In this document: in pieces, positions 28,016 to 38,463 of the stretch | How positions within the stretch are numbered: position 1 is the stretch's first letter | Layout: each line of letters starts with the position of its first letter | Assembly (NCBI RefSeq): GCF_030548175.1 | Contig: NZ_JAUORX010000001.1 | Coordinates: 124,001 to 188,000 of the forward strand | Source: Cognatishimia sp. 1_MG-2023 | GTDB lineage: Bacteria > Pseudomonadota > Alphaproteobacteria > Rhodobacterales > Rhodobacteraceae | DNA length: 64,000 bases | Reading direction: 5' to 3' | Notes under the pieces: model-generated | Told to the model about the DNA's origin: nothing | The model's database searches: none | The model's input: the letters and a program-made list of their open reading frames with translations, nothing else | Program-made: the position numbers and the translations under genes

Positions 28016-29395
28016 CTAGAAATAATCTATTGAGACTTGGAGTAGCCGTTCGACTTCGCCAATATCCTTGGCCAAAGCAAACAACGCAATAATGTCACCT
28101 TCGTTGATACGCGTTGAGCCAACAGGCTTAACCAGCTCTCCGTTTTGCAACAATCCCCCCAACAAAACGCCTTCTGGGAAGTCGATGTCGCGCACTTCTT
28201 GGCCTGCAATTGGAGAGGTCGAAAGCACTTCGGCTTCGATAATTTCGGCTTCAGCATCGCCGAGTGAATACACATCACGCACGCGACCATGTCGAATATG
28301 CCGCAAAATCGAGCTAACTGTCGTACCGCGCGGATTGATGTAGGCATCAATGCCCAACGGCGCCATCAAAGGCACCAATGTCGGATCGTTGATCAACGCG
28401 ATGGCCAATGGGCAACCTTGTGATTTCGCACGAACAGCACACAGAATATTGGTTTTATCGTCATCTGTGACTGCAAGAACCGCGTCAGCGCGATCAATTC
28501 CCGCTTCTCGTAAAAGCGCCGCATCCAAACCGTCACCATGCAAAACGATGGTTCGCTCTAAAGCTTCGGCAGATTTCTCAGCTATGCTGCGGTTCTTTTC
28601 GATCATTTTCGCGCGGATTGTACGCCCAGGCAGGGCTTCGATTTCCTGCGCGACCATCCGGCCGACATTCCCGCCGCCGACCAAAATCACACGTTCTTGC
28701 TTTGCAGATGTTTTACCAAAAATCTCAAGCGCACGCTGTGCGTCTTCGATATTGGTCATGACATAAATGTCGTCACCGACGAAAAGCTGGTCGCCCGGCT
28801 CTGGCGCAAACAAAGTCCCCTCACGGCGAACGCCGACAACAACAGCACGCAATGTAGAAAACAAATCTGACAGTTGCCGCAAAGGCGTGTTCACCACGGG
28901 GCATTCTTCATCCAGCATAATGCCCAAAAGCTGCAACTTACCGTCGAGGAAAAATTCCGTATCAAATGCAGCTGGCGCTGCCAAACGTTTCAATGCCGCT
29001 GCCGCGACTTCGCGCTCGGGGCTGATCACAACCTCGATCGGCATATGATCGCGGCGATAAAGATCGGAATAAATCACATCCAAATAAGATTGCGCCCGCA
29101 ATCGCGCAATTTTGCGAGGTACATCAAAAACAGAATGGGCCACCTGACAGGTCACCATATTGACCTCGTCAGAATGCGTGGCCGCGATAATCATATCTGC
29201 ATCGCGCGCACCAGCCCGATCAAGCACATCAGGATAGCTCGCAAACCCAGAAACCCCTTGCACATCAAGCGTGTCTGTTGCCCGGCGCACCAAATCGGCA
29301 TTGTTGTCGACGACAGTTACGTCATTGCGTTCACTCGACAAATGACGCGCAATTTGCCAACCGACCTGCCCTGCGCCGCAAATGATGACCTTCAT
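28016..29395 (-). CDS. trkA: Trk potassium system NAD-binding subunit TrkA
   Basis: 459 residues in two halves, each with an RCK/TrkA-N Rossmann domain (MKVIICGAGQVGWQIARHL and RVILVGGGNVGRMVAQEI) and a TrkA-C domain. The cytosolic ring binds NAD(H)/ATP and opens TrkH. It sits between ntrX and trkH, as in most rhizobia and rhodobacters. Confidence 0.96.
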   Translation of the reverse strand: MKVIICGAGQVGWQIARHLSSERNDVTVVDNNADLVRRATDTLDVQGVSGFASYPDVLDRAGARDADMIIAATHSDEVNMVTCQVAHSVFDVPRKIARLRAQSYLDVIYSDLYRRDHMPIEVVISPEREVAAAALKRLAAPAAFDTEFFLDGKLQLLGIMLDEECPVVNTPLRQLSDLFSTLRAVVVGVRREGTLFAPEPGDQLFVGDDIYVMTNIEDAQRALEIFGKTSAKQERVILVGGGNVGRMVAQEIEALPGRTIRAKMIEKNRSIAEKSAEALERTIVLHGDGLDAALLREAGIDRADAVLAVTDDDKTNILCAVRAKSQGCPLAIALINDPTLVPLMAPLGIDAYINPRGTTVSSILRHIRHGRVRDVYSLGDAEAEIIEAEVLSTSPIAGQEVRDIDFPEGVLLGGLLQNGELVKPVGSTRINEGDIIALFALAKDIGEVERLLQVSIDYF

Positions 29396-29467
29396 GGATG
29401 TCTCCGCATTCGTCCGAACTTTGGTGTGGCAGAACTGTTAAACAGCGTCAAATACTATCCGCAGACA

Positions 29468-30865
29468 TCAATCGGCATCCACACTCGCAACTCGGCTTCC
29501 CGCCTTGTTCGATGTGACAACTCCCAGGGACTTTAGCTTACGGTGCAACGCTGACCGTTCCATCCCAACAAATGAGGCCGTCCGGCTGATGTTGCCGCCA
29601 AAGCGGTTGATCTGTGTTAACAGATATTCCCGCTCAAAAGCTTCGCGCGCTTCCCGCAATGGCAACGTCGCCAAAGCGCCAGACAAAACAACGCGTCCGT
29701 CTTCAGATGCAGGGCTTTCATCCCCAGGCAATTCTTTTGCTTCGATCTGGCCAGTCCCATCACCAAGGATCAAGACACGTTCGATCAAGTTCTTAAGCTG
29801 TCGAACATTGCCCGGCCATGTCATCGTTTGCATCAATGCAATCGCTTCGTCAGACAGCTCGCGCATCGGCAAGCCCTGACTTTGATTGAAATCATTGATG
29901 AAATGGCTCGCCAGCATCGGAATGTCTTCGCGGCGTTCTTCTAACGAAGGCACAGCAATCGGAACAACAGCCAAGCGGTGATACAATTCCTGACGGAACC
30001 GCTCGGCTGCAATTTCTGCATCCAAATCTTTGCTGGTCGACGAAATCACCCGGAAATCAACGCTGACACTTTCCGATCCGCCGACGCGCGTAAACCGCTG
30101 ATCAACCAAGACACGCAGGATTTTTGATTGCGTGCCAAGCGGCATGTCAGCGACTTCGTCAAAGTAAACAACGCCACCGTTCGCTTGCTCTAACAAGCCC
30201 GGCTCAACACCGCGATCAGAGGTTTCGCGCCCAAATAGCACCTCTTCCATCCGGTCAGGTTCAACACCCGCGCAATTCACAGACACAAACGGACCATTCG
30301 CATGGTTGGAATCCGCATGGATATAACGTGCGGCAACTTCTTTACCGGAACCAGCAGCCCCCAAAAGCATCACGCGACCATTGGATTTGGTCACCTTGTC
30401 CAACTGCGACACCAAAGTGCGGAAAGCCGAACTTTGCCCGATCATCTCGGTCGCTTTCACGTCCTGACGTTTCAGCGCTTGGTTTTCGTGACGCAGACGG
30501 CTGGTTTCCATCGCACGGCGGATAACAACAAGCAGCTGATCAATATTGAATGGTTTTTCAATGAAATCATAAGCGCCTTGTTTAATGGCGGCGACCGCAA
30601 TCTCAACATTCCCGTGGCCGGAAATGATCACCACTGGCACATCCGGGTAATCACGTTTCACAGCCTTTAGAATATCAATCCCGTCCATCTGGCTGTCTTT
30701 CAGCCAAATATCCAAAATCATCAAAGCGGGTTGTTCTGACGTCACTTCACGCATCGCATCATCGCTGGTTCCGGCAAGACGCGTGGTATATCCCTCGTCT
30801 TCCAAAATATCCGAAATCAGCTCTCGGATGTCGCGTTCGTCGTCTACGATTAGAATATCGCCCAT
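29468..30865 (-). CDS. ntrX: Nitrogen-response regulator NtrX
   Basis: 465 residues from the ATG at 30863-30865, which has GGGGGA 8 nt upstream; earlier ATG and TTG codons are too close to that site. Receiver domain with phospho-Asp about D52 (LMILDIWLKDSQ), AAA+ domain with Walker A GAAGSGKE and Walker B YFDEVADMP, and a C-terminal Fis-like helix-turn-helix (NISRTASFVGMERSALHRKL). The GAFTGA loop is absent (LFGRETSDRGVEPGLLEQ), as in other alphaproteobacterial NtrX. Partner of NtrY; the pair influences nitrogen, redox and envelope functions. Confidence 0.95.
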   Translation of the reverse strand: MGDILIVDDERDIRELISDILEDEGYTTRLAGTSDDAMREVTSEQPALMILDIWLKDSQMDGIDILKAVKRDYPDVPVVIISGHGNVEIAVAAIKQGAYDFIEKPFNIDQLLVVIRRAMETSRLRHENQALKRQDVKATEMIGQSSAFRTLVSQLDKVTKSNGRVMLLGAAGSGKEVAARYIHADSNHANGPFVSVNCAGVEPDRMEEVLFGRETSDRGVEPGLLEQANGGVVYFDEVADMPLGTQSKILRVLVDQRFTRVGGSESVSVDFRVISSTSKDLDAEIAAERFRQELYHRLAVVPIAVPSLEERREDIPMLASHFINDFNQSQGLPMRELSDEAIALMQTMTWPGNVRQLKNLIERVLILGDGTGQIEAKELPGDESPASEDGRVVLSGALATLPLREAREAFEREYLLTQINRFGGNISRTASFVGMERSALHRKLKSLGVVTSNKAGSRVASVDAD

Positions 30866-30880
30866 CACCATATCCCCCAA

Positions 30881-33130
30881 TTAATTTTCAATACCACCGG
30901 CTTGCGCCGTACTTGTTACCGGCAAAGTGACCTCTGCCATTGCCCCAAAGTGGGAATTTCCGTCAAACACCGGAGCATCCACCAGCCCAAGGCTGCCACC
31001 ATGCTCTTCGATAATCTTTTTCACGATCGGCAGACCAAGTCCGGTCCCCTTGTCGCGTGTTGTCACATAGGGCTCAAACAGCTTTGCCCTGTCTTCTGGC
31101 AAACCAATGCCATTGTCGGCAATGCGAATAACGCATCGCTCTTCTTGCGCTTCGAGTGAAACGCGAATTTCTGGTGTAAGGTTTTCAACAGAACCCTTTT
31201 GCGCAAGGCTTTCGATCGCCTCGCCCGCGTTCTTAATCAGGTTCGTCAACGCCTGCGACAGCATCGTGTCATCCGCGTGTGCCGTGATGTCCTGATCAGG
31301 AATATCAATCTTGAATGTCACATCTGGCTGACCAGACTCTTGCAACAACACAGCATCTTTTACCAACTGCGTTACATTCAGACTGCGCCGCTCAGGTTCT
31401 GGCATGCGCGCGAATTTACTGAATTCGTCCACAATACGCCTCAGATCATTCGTCTGACGGACAATCACATCCGTCATTTGATCAAGCTTTTCGGAGTCAT
31501 CGCCAACGCGAGGTGAGAATTTGCGCTTGATGCGCTCCGCAGACAATTGGATCGGCGTCAGCGGGTTCTTGATTTCATGCGCAATCCGTCGTGCAACATC
31601 ACCCCATGCTGCCATCCGTTGCGCCGTCACCAAATCGGTCACGTCGTCATAGGCCAACACATAGCCCTCTAGATCACCATCTTCGCTGCGACGCGTTGCA
31701 ATGCGGACCAGTAGACTTTCAAGCTGACCATTTCGAACCACCTTGATCTCTTCTTGGGCAACTTCATCGCCGCTTTGCTTAAGCAAATGGAAAATCCCGC
31801 CAAACTCAGGAATGGCAACTTCTAGCGGGATCAGGTTCTGATCATCCGGCCGATCCAACAAACGCTGTGCGGAACGGTTTAGGAATGTAATGCGACCATC
31901 CTCATCCAAGCCCACAACACCAGAGGTCACCGACCCAAGGACCGAGTCAAACAACCGGCGGCGTCGCTCAATCTGTTCTGTGCTTTCCAACAAGGTGGCG
32001 CGCTGAACCTTTAGCTGTTTGGTCATTTGGTTGAAATAACGGCCCAGCATGGCGATTTCATCATCGCCCTCTTCTTCGACCACCTGCACATCCAAATCGC
32101 CGGCACCAACCATTTGCGCGGCCCCCGTCAATCGGCCAACCGGGCGTGACAGGCGTTCCGCAAACCACAATCCCATCCAAGTCGCTGCCAAGATTAGGAT
32201 CACGGCAAAGCCCATGTAGATCAGGCCAAATCGGATCAACACTTCGCCACGTTCATTTTCCAGCTGCGCGTATAGCTTTGCCGTTTCTTGCGTTTCATCA
32301 AGCAGAGCAAAAATATCGGCATCAATATCACGGCTGACATAAAGGAACCGATCTACAAAAGCCTCAAGGTGAACCAAGGCCCGTAATTCGCCCTGCTCTA
32401 ACCCACGAATAAAGACAATACCGGTCTCTTCCGCTTCTTTAAGCTGGGTTTCCGTCGGACGGTCAAAATCGAACAGATAAGACCGATCACCACGGGCCCG
32501 CATTTCTCCGCTGCCATCAACGATATAGGCTTCGCGTAATCCACGTTGAATTTGTGGCTGTGCGCGTTGCAGCAATTCTCGGAAATCACCGGGACCAAAT
32601 ATAGAAGAAGATGCTTCGCGACTCGCGTTGATGAAATTCGCAATCAACATCGTATCGGTTTCAAGGTCGCGAATATGCTCGGCCTCATAGGCCTCCGCCG
32701 CCGCGACAGAACTACGGATAACTTTACTCACGCGATCCGAGAACCAGCCCTCAAGACCGATATTAATGGTCAGACCGGCAAAGATTGCCATTGTGACAGC
32801 CGGTACCAACGCCATGAAGGCAAAGGCACCCGTCAGCCGTAAATGCAGCCGTGACCCTGCAGAGCGTGCGCGCCGCGATGCGATCATGCGCACCACGCGT
32901 TGTAAGACCAAGGCTGCGATCAATAGAACGTAAACAAGATCGGCCAGTAGAATAGCGCGAAGCGAAACAGACGACGCGCTTTGATCTAACGGACCAAGAA
33001 CCAGAAATGTCGCCATCGCAAGCACGGGGCCAAGAACAACCAGCCCAAACGTCGCAAAATTTTGCACGCGGCGCTGCCGTTGCAAGCGCCGAAGCCGAAC
33101 CCAATGTGTTGTTTTTGCCCGGGTGCTCAC
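30881..33130 (-). CDS. ntrY: Sensor histidine kinase NtrY
   Basis: 749 residues. The N-terminal membrane region has two closely spaced segments (FGLVVLGPVLAMATFLVLGP; LADLVYVLLIAALVLQRVV), one more before a periplasmic loop of about 180 residues, and one after it. Then HAMP (ERLSRPVGRLTGAAQMVGAG), PAS, HisKA with phospho-His in RRIAHEIKNPLTPIQ, and HATPase_c (NLIKNAGEAI, GTGLGLPIVK). Phosphorylates NtrX, encoded just downstream. The start is a GTG at 33128-33130. Confidence 0.94.
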   Translation of the reverse strand: MSTRAKTTHWVRLRRLQRQRRVQNFATFGLVVLGPVLAMATFLVLGPLDQSASSVSLRAILLADLVYVLLIAALVLQRVVRMIASRRARSAGSRLHLRLTGAFAFMALVPAVTMAIFAGLTINIGLEGWFSDRVSKVIRSSVAAAEAYEAEHIRDLETDTMLIANFINASREASSSIFGPGDFRELLQRAQPQIQRGLREAYIVDGSGEMRARGDRSYLFDFDRPTETQLKEAEETGIVFIRGLEQGELRALVHLEAFVDRFLYVSRDIDADIFALLDETQETAKLYAQLENERGEVLIRFGLIYMGFAVILILAATWMGLWFAERLSRPVGRLTGAAQMVGAGDLDVQVVEEEGDDEIAMLGRYFNQMTKQLKVQRATLLESTEQIERRRRLFDSVLGSVTSGVVGLDEDGRITFLNRSAQRLLDRPDDQNLIPLEVAIPEFGGIFHLLKQSGDEVAQEEIKVVRNGQLESLLVRIATRRSEDGDLEGYVLAYDDVTDLVTAQRMAAWGDVARRIAHEIKNPLTPIQLSAERIKRKFSPRVGDDSEKLDQMTDVIVRQTNDLRRIVDEFSKFARMPEPERRSLNVTQLVKDAVLLQESGQPDVTFKIDIPDQDITAHADDTMLSQALTNLIKNAGEAIESLAQKGSVENLTPEIRVSLEAQEERCVIRIADNGIGLPEDRAKLFEPYVTTRDKGTGLGLPIVKKIIEEHGGSLGLVDAPVFDGNSHFGAMAEVTLPVTSTAQAGGIEN

Positions 33131-33230
33131 CCGCAGACCCCAATTGATATTGTGCCACTCGCGTGACAGACCGCCCTATTTAGTGGCGCGAGATCGGCTT
33201 GCGACCATCGCGCCACGCTCTGTGGCAGTT

Positions 33231-34598
33231 TTACATCAACTTGCGGCGGCGTGTCACGTGAATATCTAGTTCAGTGATCTTTTTGCGCAAAGTATTGCGA
33301 TTGATTCCCAAAAGATCAGCACATTTCGCCTGATTTCCGCCTGTTGCGTCCAATGCGATCTCGATCAAAGGCAGCTCAATTTCGCGCAAAATCCGCGAAT
33401 ACAGACCAGGAGGCGGCAACATATTGCCGTGCAAATCAAAGTAACGCTTCAAATGACGTTCTACTGACCCCGAAAGTTTCTCGCTTTCGTTACCCCCAAG
33501 CAATGGAACCGCCTCTGGCTGATTCCCGATAATCGCTTCGGCTTCGGATCGTGTGATTTCGTCACCACGCGCAGTCAGGATCAAACGCTTCACCGCGTTC
33601 TCAAGCTGCCGCACATTTCCAGGCCAGCTATAGGCGCGGAATAATTCACGTGCCTCTGCAGAAAACATCCGCAATGGGCCGCCTTCTCGTTCAGAGCGCG
33701 CAAGGAAGTAATCAACAAGCAGCGGAATATCATCGACACGTTCACGCAGCGAAGGAACGTGCAAAGCCGCCCCGTTCAAGCGATAGAACAAATCTTGCCG
33801 AACCGTTCCTTTTTCAACGGAATCCATCAGGTTCTGCTGACTGGTTGCCATAAAGCGCGGTGCGTGATCGCCGGGATTGTCGATCATACGCACAACGCGG
33901 GCCTGATCATCATCATCCAAATCAGAAATCTCATCGAACAAGATCGTACCGCCCTTGGCACGTGCCAGAACCCGTGCAGGCCCTTCAATATCGGCAATAT
34001 CAGCGCCAGTTACTGTGACAAATGGCAATGTCCGGCGGTCGGAAAAGTCATGAATTTCTTTTGCAATTAATGACTTACCTGTCCCAGATTCACCAGAAAT
34101 CAAAACAGGTAGATCCGTATTCATAACCCGCGCCACAACGCGATAAAGCGCCTGCATCACAGGTGTACGGCCCACCAACGGTAGATCTTCTGGACGATCA
34201 GCCTCATCCGACGAGGTCGACGGAGCCACACGGCGCTTTTGGCTCAAAGCTTTGCCCGTCCGCTTCATCAAATCCGGTAAATCAAACGGCTTTGGCAGAT
34301 AATCATAGGCCTCGGCCTCGGCCGCCTGAATGGCTGTCATGATTGTGTTCTGCGCAGAGATCACAATAACCGGCAATCCGGGCCGATCCTCTGAGATCTT
34401 TGGCAACATCTCAAGACCATTGCCATCCGGCATCATCACGTCGGTGATGACAACATCACCTTTGCCCTCATTTACCCAACGCATCAAAGTCGTCAAAGAG
34501 CTGGTCGCATGCACTTTGCAACCGGCCCGCGTCAGGGCCTGTGTCAGAACTGTGCGAATAGTACGGTCATCATCCGCAACAAGGACGGTTCCATCCAT
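33231..34598 (-). CDS. ntrC: Nitrogen regulator NtrC, GAFTGA-less form
   Basis: 455 residues: receiver domain (phospho-Asp about D53 in [11 protein letters not shown]), AAA+ domain with Walker A GESGTGKS and Walker B LFDEISDL, and C-terminal Fis helix-turn-helix ([17 protein letters not shown]). The sigma-54 contact loop GAFTGA is missing; the segment reads [18 protein letters not shown]. Rhodobacter capsulatus NtrC has the same lack and activates sigma-70 promoters, so the same mode is likely. Cognate kinase NtrB ends 3 bp upstream. Regulates nitrogen-limitation genes. Confidence 0.94.
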   Translation of the reverse strand: MDGTVLVADDDRTIRTVLTQALTRAGCKVHATSSLTTLMRWVNEGKGDVVITDVMMPDGNGLEMLPKISEDRPGLPVIVISAQNTIMTAIQAAEAEAYDYLPKPFDLPDLMKRTGKALSQKRRVAPSTSSDEADRPEDLPLVGRTPVMQALYRVVARVMNTDLPVLISGESGTGKSLIAKEIHDFSDRRTLPFVTVTGADIADIEGPARVLARAKGGTILFDEISDLDDDDQARVVRMIDNPGDHAPRFMATSQQNLMDSVEKGTVRQDLFYRLNGAALHVPSLRERVDDIPLLVDYFLARSEREGGPLRMFSAEARELFRAYSWPGNVRQLENAVKRLILTARGDEITRSEAEAIIGNQPEAVPLLGGNESEKLSGSVERHLKRYFDLHGNMLPPPGLYSRILREIELPLIEIALDATGGNQAKCADLLGINRNTLRKKITELDIHVTRRRKLM

Positions 34599-34601
34599 GA
34601 A

Positions 34602-35681
34602 TCAATTCTCCTCTTCGGGAATTAGGTCTTTGGGTGCGCGCGACAGGGAAATCCGAAAAACAGTTCGTCCGGGCACTGAATCGACTGAAATCCAACCACC
34701 ATGATCGGATATAATTTTGCTAACTAAGGCGAGCCCAAGGCCCGTGCCGTTCTCTCGGCCTGACACAAAGGGATCAAAAATATCGCCCTTAATGTCCTGC
34801 GGTAATCCGGGACCATCATCAATAATCTCGATTTGCAACGGCAACGCGAGGCCCGAGCCATCGTTGCGTTTTAATTTAAAGCTATGTTCGAAATAGCTCC
34901 GAATTCGAATAGTTCCTTTGCGACCAGCGGCTTCTGACGCGTTCTTTAACAAGTTCAGAATAACCTGCAGCAGTTGATCCGCATCACCCAATGCATGTGG
35001 CAGCGACGGATCATAATCCTCGATGATCGTCATATGCGCGCCAAACCCCAGCAAAGCAGAGCGGCGTGCACGATCCAAAACATCATGGATGTTTATCGCC
35101 TCGCGCGCAGGTGGTTGCAGGTTTCCAAATTGCTCAACCTGCTCAAGCAGCTTCACAATGCGGCGGCTTTCTTCAACGATCAGGTCCGTCAGTTCCAAGT
35201 CTTCTTGTGACAGGTTCATCGACAGCAACTGTGCCGCACCCGTGATCCCCGCCAGTGGGTTCTTGATCTCATGTGCCAGCATTTCCGCCATACCGATTGC
35301 GGATTTTGCTGCACTCTTAACGCTATCAGATTTCGTAACGCGGCTTGCTAACTCTCTGGGAGAGATCAGGAATATCATGTCCCCATCTGACCCAACGACC
35401 GGTGCAATTTGCACGTTACATTGCATAGGCGGTGCATTTCCCGTGCCAACATCAACGTCATTTACAAACAATGGTGTGCCATTGGCCCGCGCTCGGCCAA
35501 ATGCCTCTTCAAGCGGCGCATCCACGGCAATCCGATCCCAAACCGGCATGCCGCGCAAGGTCCGTGCAGAGGCATTCAGAAAGTTCTCTGCAACGCCATT
35601 CAAATCCACGATCTCGTCACCGGCGTTCACCAGAACCGCCGGAACTGGCAAGGACGCCCACAATGCGTTTTCATTAATCAT
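34602..35681 (-). CDS. ntrB: Nitrogen sensor kinase NtrB
   Basis: 359 residues, soluble, no membrane segment. An N-terminal PAS domain (VPAVLVNAGDEIVDLNG) precedes HisKA (MLAHEIKNPLAGITGAAQLL) and HATPase_c (NLLKNASEAA, GTGLGLALVSKI). NtrB phosphorylates or dephosphorylates NtrC under PII control. The ATG overlaps the dusB stop (ATGA), so dusB, ntrB and ntrC form one translationally coupled unit. Confidence 0.95.
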   Translation of the reverse strand: MINENALWASLPVPAVLVNAGDEIVDLNGVAENFLNASARTLRGMPVWDRIAVDAPLEEAFGRARANGTPLFVNDVDVGTGNAPPMQCNVQIAPVVGSDGDMIFLISPRELASRVTKSDSVKSAAKSAIGMAEMLAHEIKNPLAGITGAAQLLSMNLSQEDLELTDLIVEESRRIVKLLEQVEQFGNLQPPAREAINIHDVLDRARRSALLGFGAHMTIIEDYDPSLPHALGDADQLLQVILNLLKNASEAAGRKGTIRIRSYFEHSFKLKRNDGSGLALPLQIEIIDDGPGLPQDIKGDIFDPFVSGRENGTGLGLALVSKIISDHGGWISVDSVPGRTVFRISLSRAPKDLIPEEEN

Positions 35682-36676
35682 GCCACAGACCTTTCCGGTT
35701 GTGATTGCAATGCATCAGGCAAAAGTCGCAACACATCCTGCGCCGTCTTTGCGGTTAAAACTTCGTTTCGCAGCGGTTTGTCCGTGTTGGCCACATCCAT
35801 GTACCAACCCAAATGCTTTCGCGAGACACGCAGGCCAAGATCAACGCCATAAAACGCCAACATCGCCTCGTAGTGCTCTGAAACCATGTCAGAAAAATCG
35901 CTTCCTTGTGGAATAGATGGCGCGGCCGTTTCATATAAATCAGATGCAACCAACGCAGGCATCCAAGGCCGCCCCTGAACACCGCGCCCCATCATCACAC
36001 CATCCGCACCTGACTGCCCCAAAGCATTCCGTGCAGTCGCCGTATCCACGATGTCACCGTTCGCAATCACCGGAACAGACACCGCGTCCTTGACGGCGCG
36101 AATGGCATTCCAATTGGCATGCCCTTTGTAAAACTGGCACCGCGTACGTCCATGGATCGTGATCATTTGCACACCTGCGGCTTCGGCGCGATGCGCAAGC
36201 TCCGCTGCATTAAGCAGGTTATCATCCCAACCAAGGCGCGTTTTCAAAGTCACGGGTACTTTAACAGCGGCCACGACTTCCTCGATCAAGGTCAATGCAT
36301 GATCCAAGTCGCGCAACAAGGCTGACCCAGACGCGCCAGCCCCGCTCTTGCTGGTCACTTTTTTGGCAGGGCATCCCATATTGATGTCAATGATCCGCGC
36401 GCCATTCGCTTCTGCCATGCGCGCCGCTTCACCCATCCAATAGGCCTCGCATCCAGCAATCTGAACTGCGGTCCCTTCAACGCCAAAGCCCAACTCGGCC
36501 TTTTCACGCACACCAGGTTTTGCGTTCAGCAAATCCTGCGAGGCGATCATTTCAGACACGACCAACCCTGCCCCGAATCGTGCAACAAGCTCGCGAAACG
36601 GCAGGTCCGTGATTCCGGCCAATGGGGCAAGAAACACGGGTGGGTCTAATGTCAAATCTCCGAGTCGAATACTCAA
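35678..36676 (-). CDS. dusB: tRNA-dihydrouridine synthase DusB (NifR3)
   Basis: 332 residues. FMN-binding TIM barrel with FLAPLAGITDLPFR near the N-terminus, the catalytic Cys in NMGCPAKKV, and HGRTRCQFYKG. It reduces U17 (family knowledge) of tRNAs. First gene of the ntr operon, as nifR3 in rhodobacters. The start is a TTG at 36674-36676, with AAGGA well placed; the nearest ATG is out of frame. The promoter side holds a 20-bp palindrome (36758-36777). Confidence 0.95.
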   Translation of the reverse strand: MSIRLGDLTLDPPVFLAPLAGITDLPFRELVARFGAGLVVSEMIASQDLLNAKPGVREKAELGFGVEGTAVQIAGCEAYWMGEAARMAEANGARIIDINMGCPAKKVTSKSGAGASGSALLRDLDHALTLIEEVVAAVKVPVTLKTRLGWDDNLLNAAELAHRAEAAGVQMITIHGRTRCQFYKGHANWNAIRAVKDAVSVPVIANGDIVDTATARNALGQSGADGVMMGRGVQGRPWMPALVASDLYETAAPSIPQGSDFSDMVSEHYEAMLAFYGVDLGLRVSRKHLGWYMDVANTDKPLRNEVLTAKTAQDVLRLLPDALQSQPERSVA

Positions 36677-36757
36677 CGGTCATTTCCTTGTTCAGTGCTG
36701 TCAAATTAGGCCTATTACGTCGCACCCACAACGAAATCACCCAATAAATCGTCCTAG

Positions 36758-36777
36758 ATTTACGCATATGCCTAAAT
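36758..36777. promoter_or_regulatory. 20-bp palindrome in the dusB-ntr/ispDF divergent spacer
   Basis: ATTTAcGCATATGCcTAAAT is symmetric over 20 bp with one mismatched pair. It lies 81 bp upstream of dusB and 58 bp upstream of ispDF, a typical place for an operator of either unit. The binding protein is unknown. Confidence 0.5.
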
Positions 36778-36835
36778 TTTAATCACACACAAGGGGTAGA
36801 TTGCGTCTTTCCATGGCAGGTCTTAGACAGTTCCC

Positions 36836-37978
36836 ATGACTCAAACCGCTGAAAAAACAGCCGCCCTGATTGTCGCCGCAGGCCGTGGCACACGCGCCGG
36901 GGCAGGCCTTCCAAAGCAATGGCGTGCATTAGCTGGAAAGCGTGTAGCTGATTGGACTCTCTCACGTTTTCGCAATCACCCGGGCATTGATCACGTCGCG
37001 CTTGTCGTTCATCCAGACGATGCAGCGCATTACGACACATTAGATGTAGATGTGGTTTTTGGCGGCGATACCCGCGATGCCTCGGTCCGCAATGGCTTAG
37101 AGGCGTTGGTTGGCAAAGGGTTCGATAACGTTCTGATCCACGACGTTGCCCGCGCCACGGTGCCGGATCACTGCATAACAGATGTCATAAACGCCCTAAA
37201 AACCAGCACAGGAGCGGCACCTGCCCTGCCCGTCACAGATGCGCTTTGGCGCGGACAAGACGGCCACGTCACAGGAACACAATCCCGCGAACAGCTTTAT
37301 CGCGCGCAAACGCCACAAGGCTTCAAGTTTACCGCGATCCTTGACGCACATCGTGCGCAAACCACACCCGCCGCAGATGACGTCGAAGTCGCCCGCGCCG
37401 CTGGGTTAAAGGTTGCCATTGTGCCCGGCTCCGAAGACAATTTAAAAATCACGACCCCCGAAGATTTTGCTCGGGCGGAAAAAATCCTGCGAGGACATAT
37501 GGATATACGGCTAGGCAACGGATTTGATGTGCATGCCTTCGAAGACGGCGATCACGTCGTACTTTGCGGCGTCAGCGTCCCCCATGACAAAGCGCTCAAA
37601 GGACATTCCGATGCAGATGTCGGCATGCACGCTGTCACCGATGCCATTTATGGCGCATTGGCAGAGGGCGACATTGGCCGCCATTTCCCACCAAGCGAGA
37701 TGGAATGGAAAAACGCAGATAGCGCGATCTTCCTAAAACATGCCGTCGATCTGGCGACATCAAAAGGCTACGCAATCTCTAACATCGATTGCACGCTGAT
37801 CTGCGAGCGCCCCAAAATCGGCCCGCACGCCGAAGCAATGATGACCCGCATGGCAGAGATCATGGGCCTGCGCATGGATCAAGTATCGGTCAAAGCAACC
37901 ACATCCGAACGCCTTGGGTTCACTGGCCGCGAAGAAGGCATCGCCTCTATCGCCACAGCCACCTTGGTGAAACCATGA
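36836..37978 (+). CDS. ispDF: Bifunctional IspD/IspF of the MEP isoprenoid pathway
   Basis: 380 residues, a fusion known in many alphaproteobacteria. Residues 1 to about 220 are IspD ([30 protein letters not shown]), which makes CDP-methylerythritol; residues about 222 to 380 are IspF ([15 protein letters not shown], with the Asp and His metal ligands, and [14 protein letters not shown]), which cyclises to MEcPP. IspE is not in the window. ATGA overlap with pgpA. Confidence 0.97.
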   Translation: MTQTAEKTAALIVAAGRGTRAGAGLPKQWRALAGKRVADWTLSRFRNHPGIDHVALVVHPDDAAHYDTLDVDVVFGGDTRDASVRNGLEALVGKGFDNVLIHDVARATVPDHCITDVINALKTSTGAAPALPVTDALWRGQDGHVTGTQSREQLYRAQTPQGFKFTAILDAHRAQTTPAADDVEVARAAGLKVAIVPGSEDNLKITTPEDFARAEKILRGHMDIRLGNGFDVHAFEDGDHVVLCGVSVPHDKALKGHSDADVGMHAVTDAIYGALAEGDIGRHFPPSEMEWKNADSAIFLKHAVDLATSKGYAISNIDCTLICERPKIGPHAEAMMTRMAEIMGLRMDQVSVKATTSERLGFTGREEGIASIATATLVKP

Positions 37979-38463
37979 GCCGCCTAATCGCAACCGTCTG
38001 CGGTACGGGCTACATGCGTCCGGCTCCGGGCACTTGGGGATCAGCCGTTGGTGTCCTCCTTGCGCTCGCCCTGCACTATATCGGCGGGTTTCCACTGTTG
38101 TTTGTCGCGACCTTCGTCGTGTTCTTTGTGGGCTGGTGGGCCACAGCCAACGTGACCCGCGGCCAAGCAGACCATGACCCCAGCGAAGTTGTCATCGACG
38201 AGGTTGCTGGCCAATGGATTGCCCTTTGGATCACAAGCTACGGCGCTTACCGCATGGGGCTTGATCCGCTAGCATTGTATCCTGGTTGGATCGCAGCATT
38301 CGTTCTGTTCCGCTTCTTTGACATCACAAAACCAAACCTCATCGGTTGGGCCGACCGTCGCGGCGATGCGCTTGGTGTAATGTTGGATGACGTCATCGCA
38401 GGTGTTTACGCCGCCATTTGTACCGGCATTCTAGGCGCGCTTTATCATCTGGTGATCTTATGA
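37975..38463 (+). CDS. pgpA: Phosphatidylglycerophosphatase A
   Basis: 162 residues with about three to four membrane segments. The PgpA signature is clear: [15 protein letters not shown] at the N-terminus and [16 protein letters not shown], whose acidic residues bind the metal, then [17 protein letters not shown]. Dephosphorylates phosphatidylglycerophosphate at the inner membrane. The ATG overlaps the ispDF stop and its own stop overlaps pncC, so the three genes are tightly coupled. Confidence 0.95.
   Translation: MSRLIATVCGTGYMRPAPGTWGSAVGVLLALALHYIGGFPLLFVATFVVFFVGWWATANVTRGQADHDPSEVVIDEVAGQWIALWITSYGAYRMGLDPLALYPGWIAAFVLFRFFDITKPNLIGWADRRGDALGVMLDDVIAGVYAAICTGILGALYHLVIL

Noticed and set aside
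28874-29536. 220-codon open frame opposite trkA and ntrX
   Set aside because: Shadow of real genes on the other strand; composition is not protein-like and there is no ribosome-binding site.
35023-35916. 297-codon open frame opposite ntrB and dusB
   Set aside because: Spans two well-supported minus-strand genes; sequence is low-complexity and family-less.
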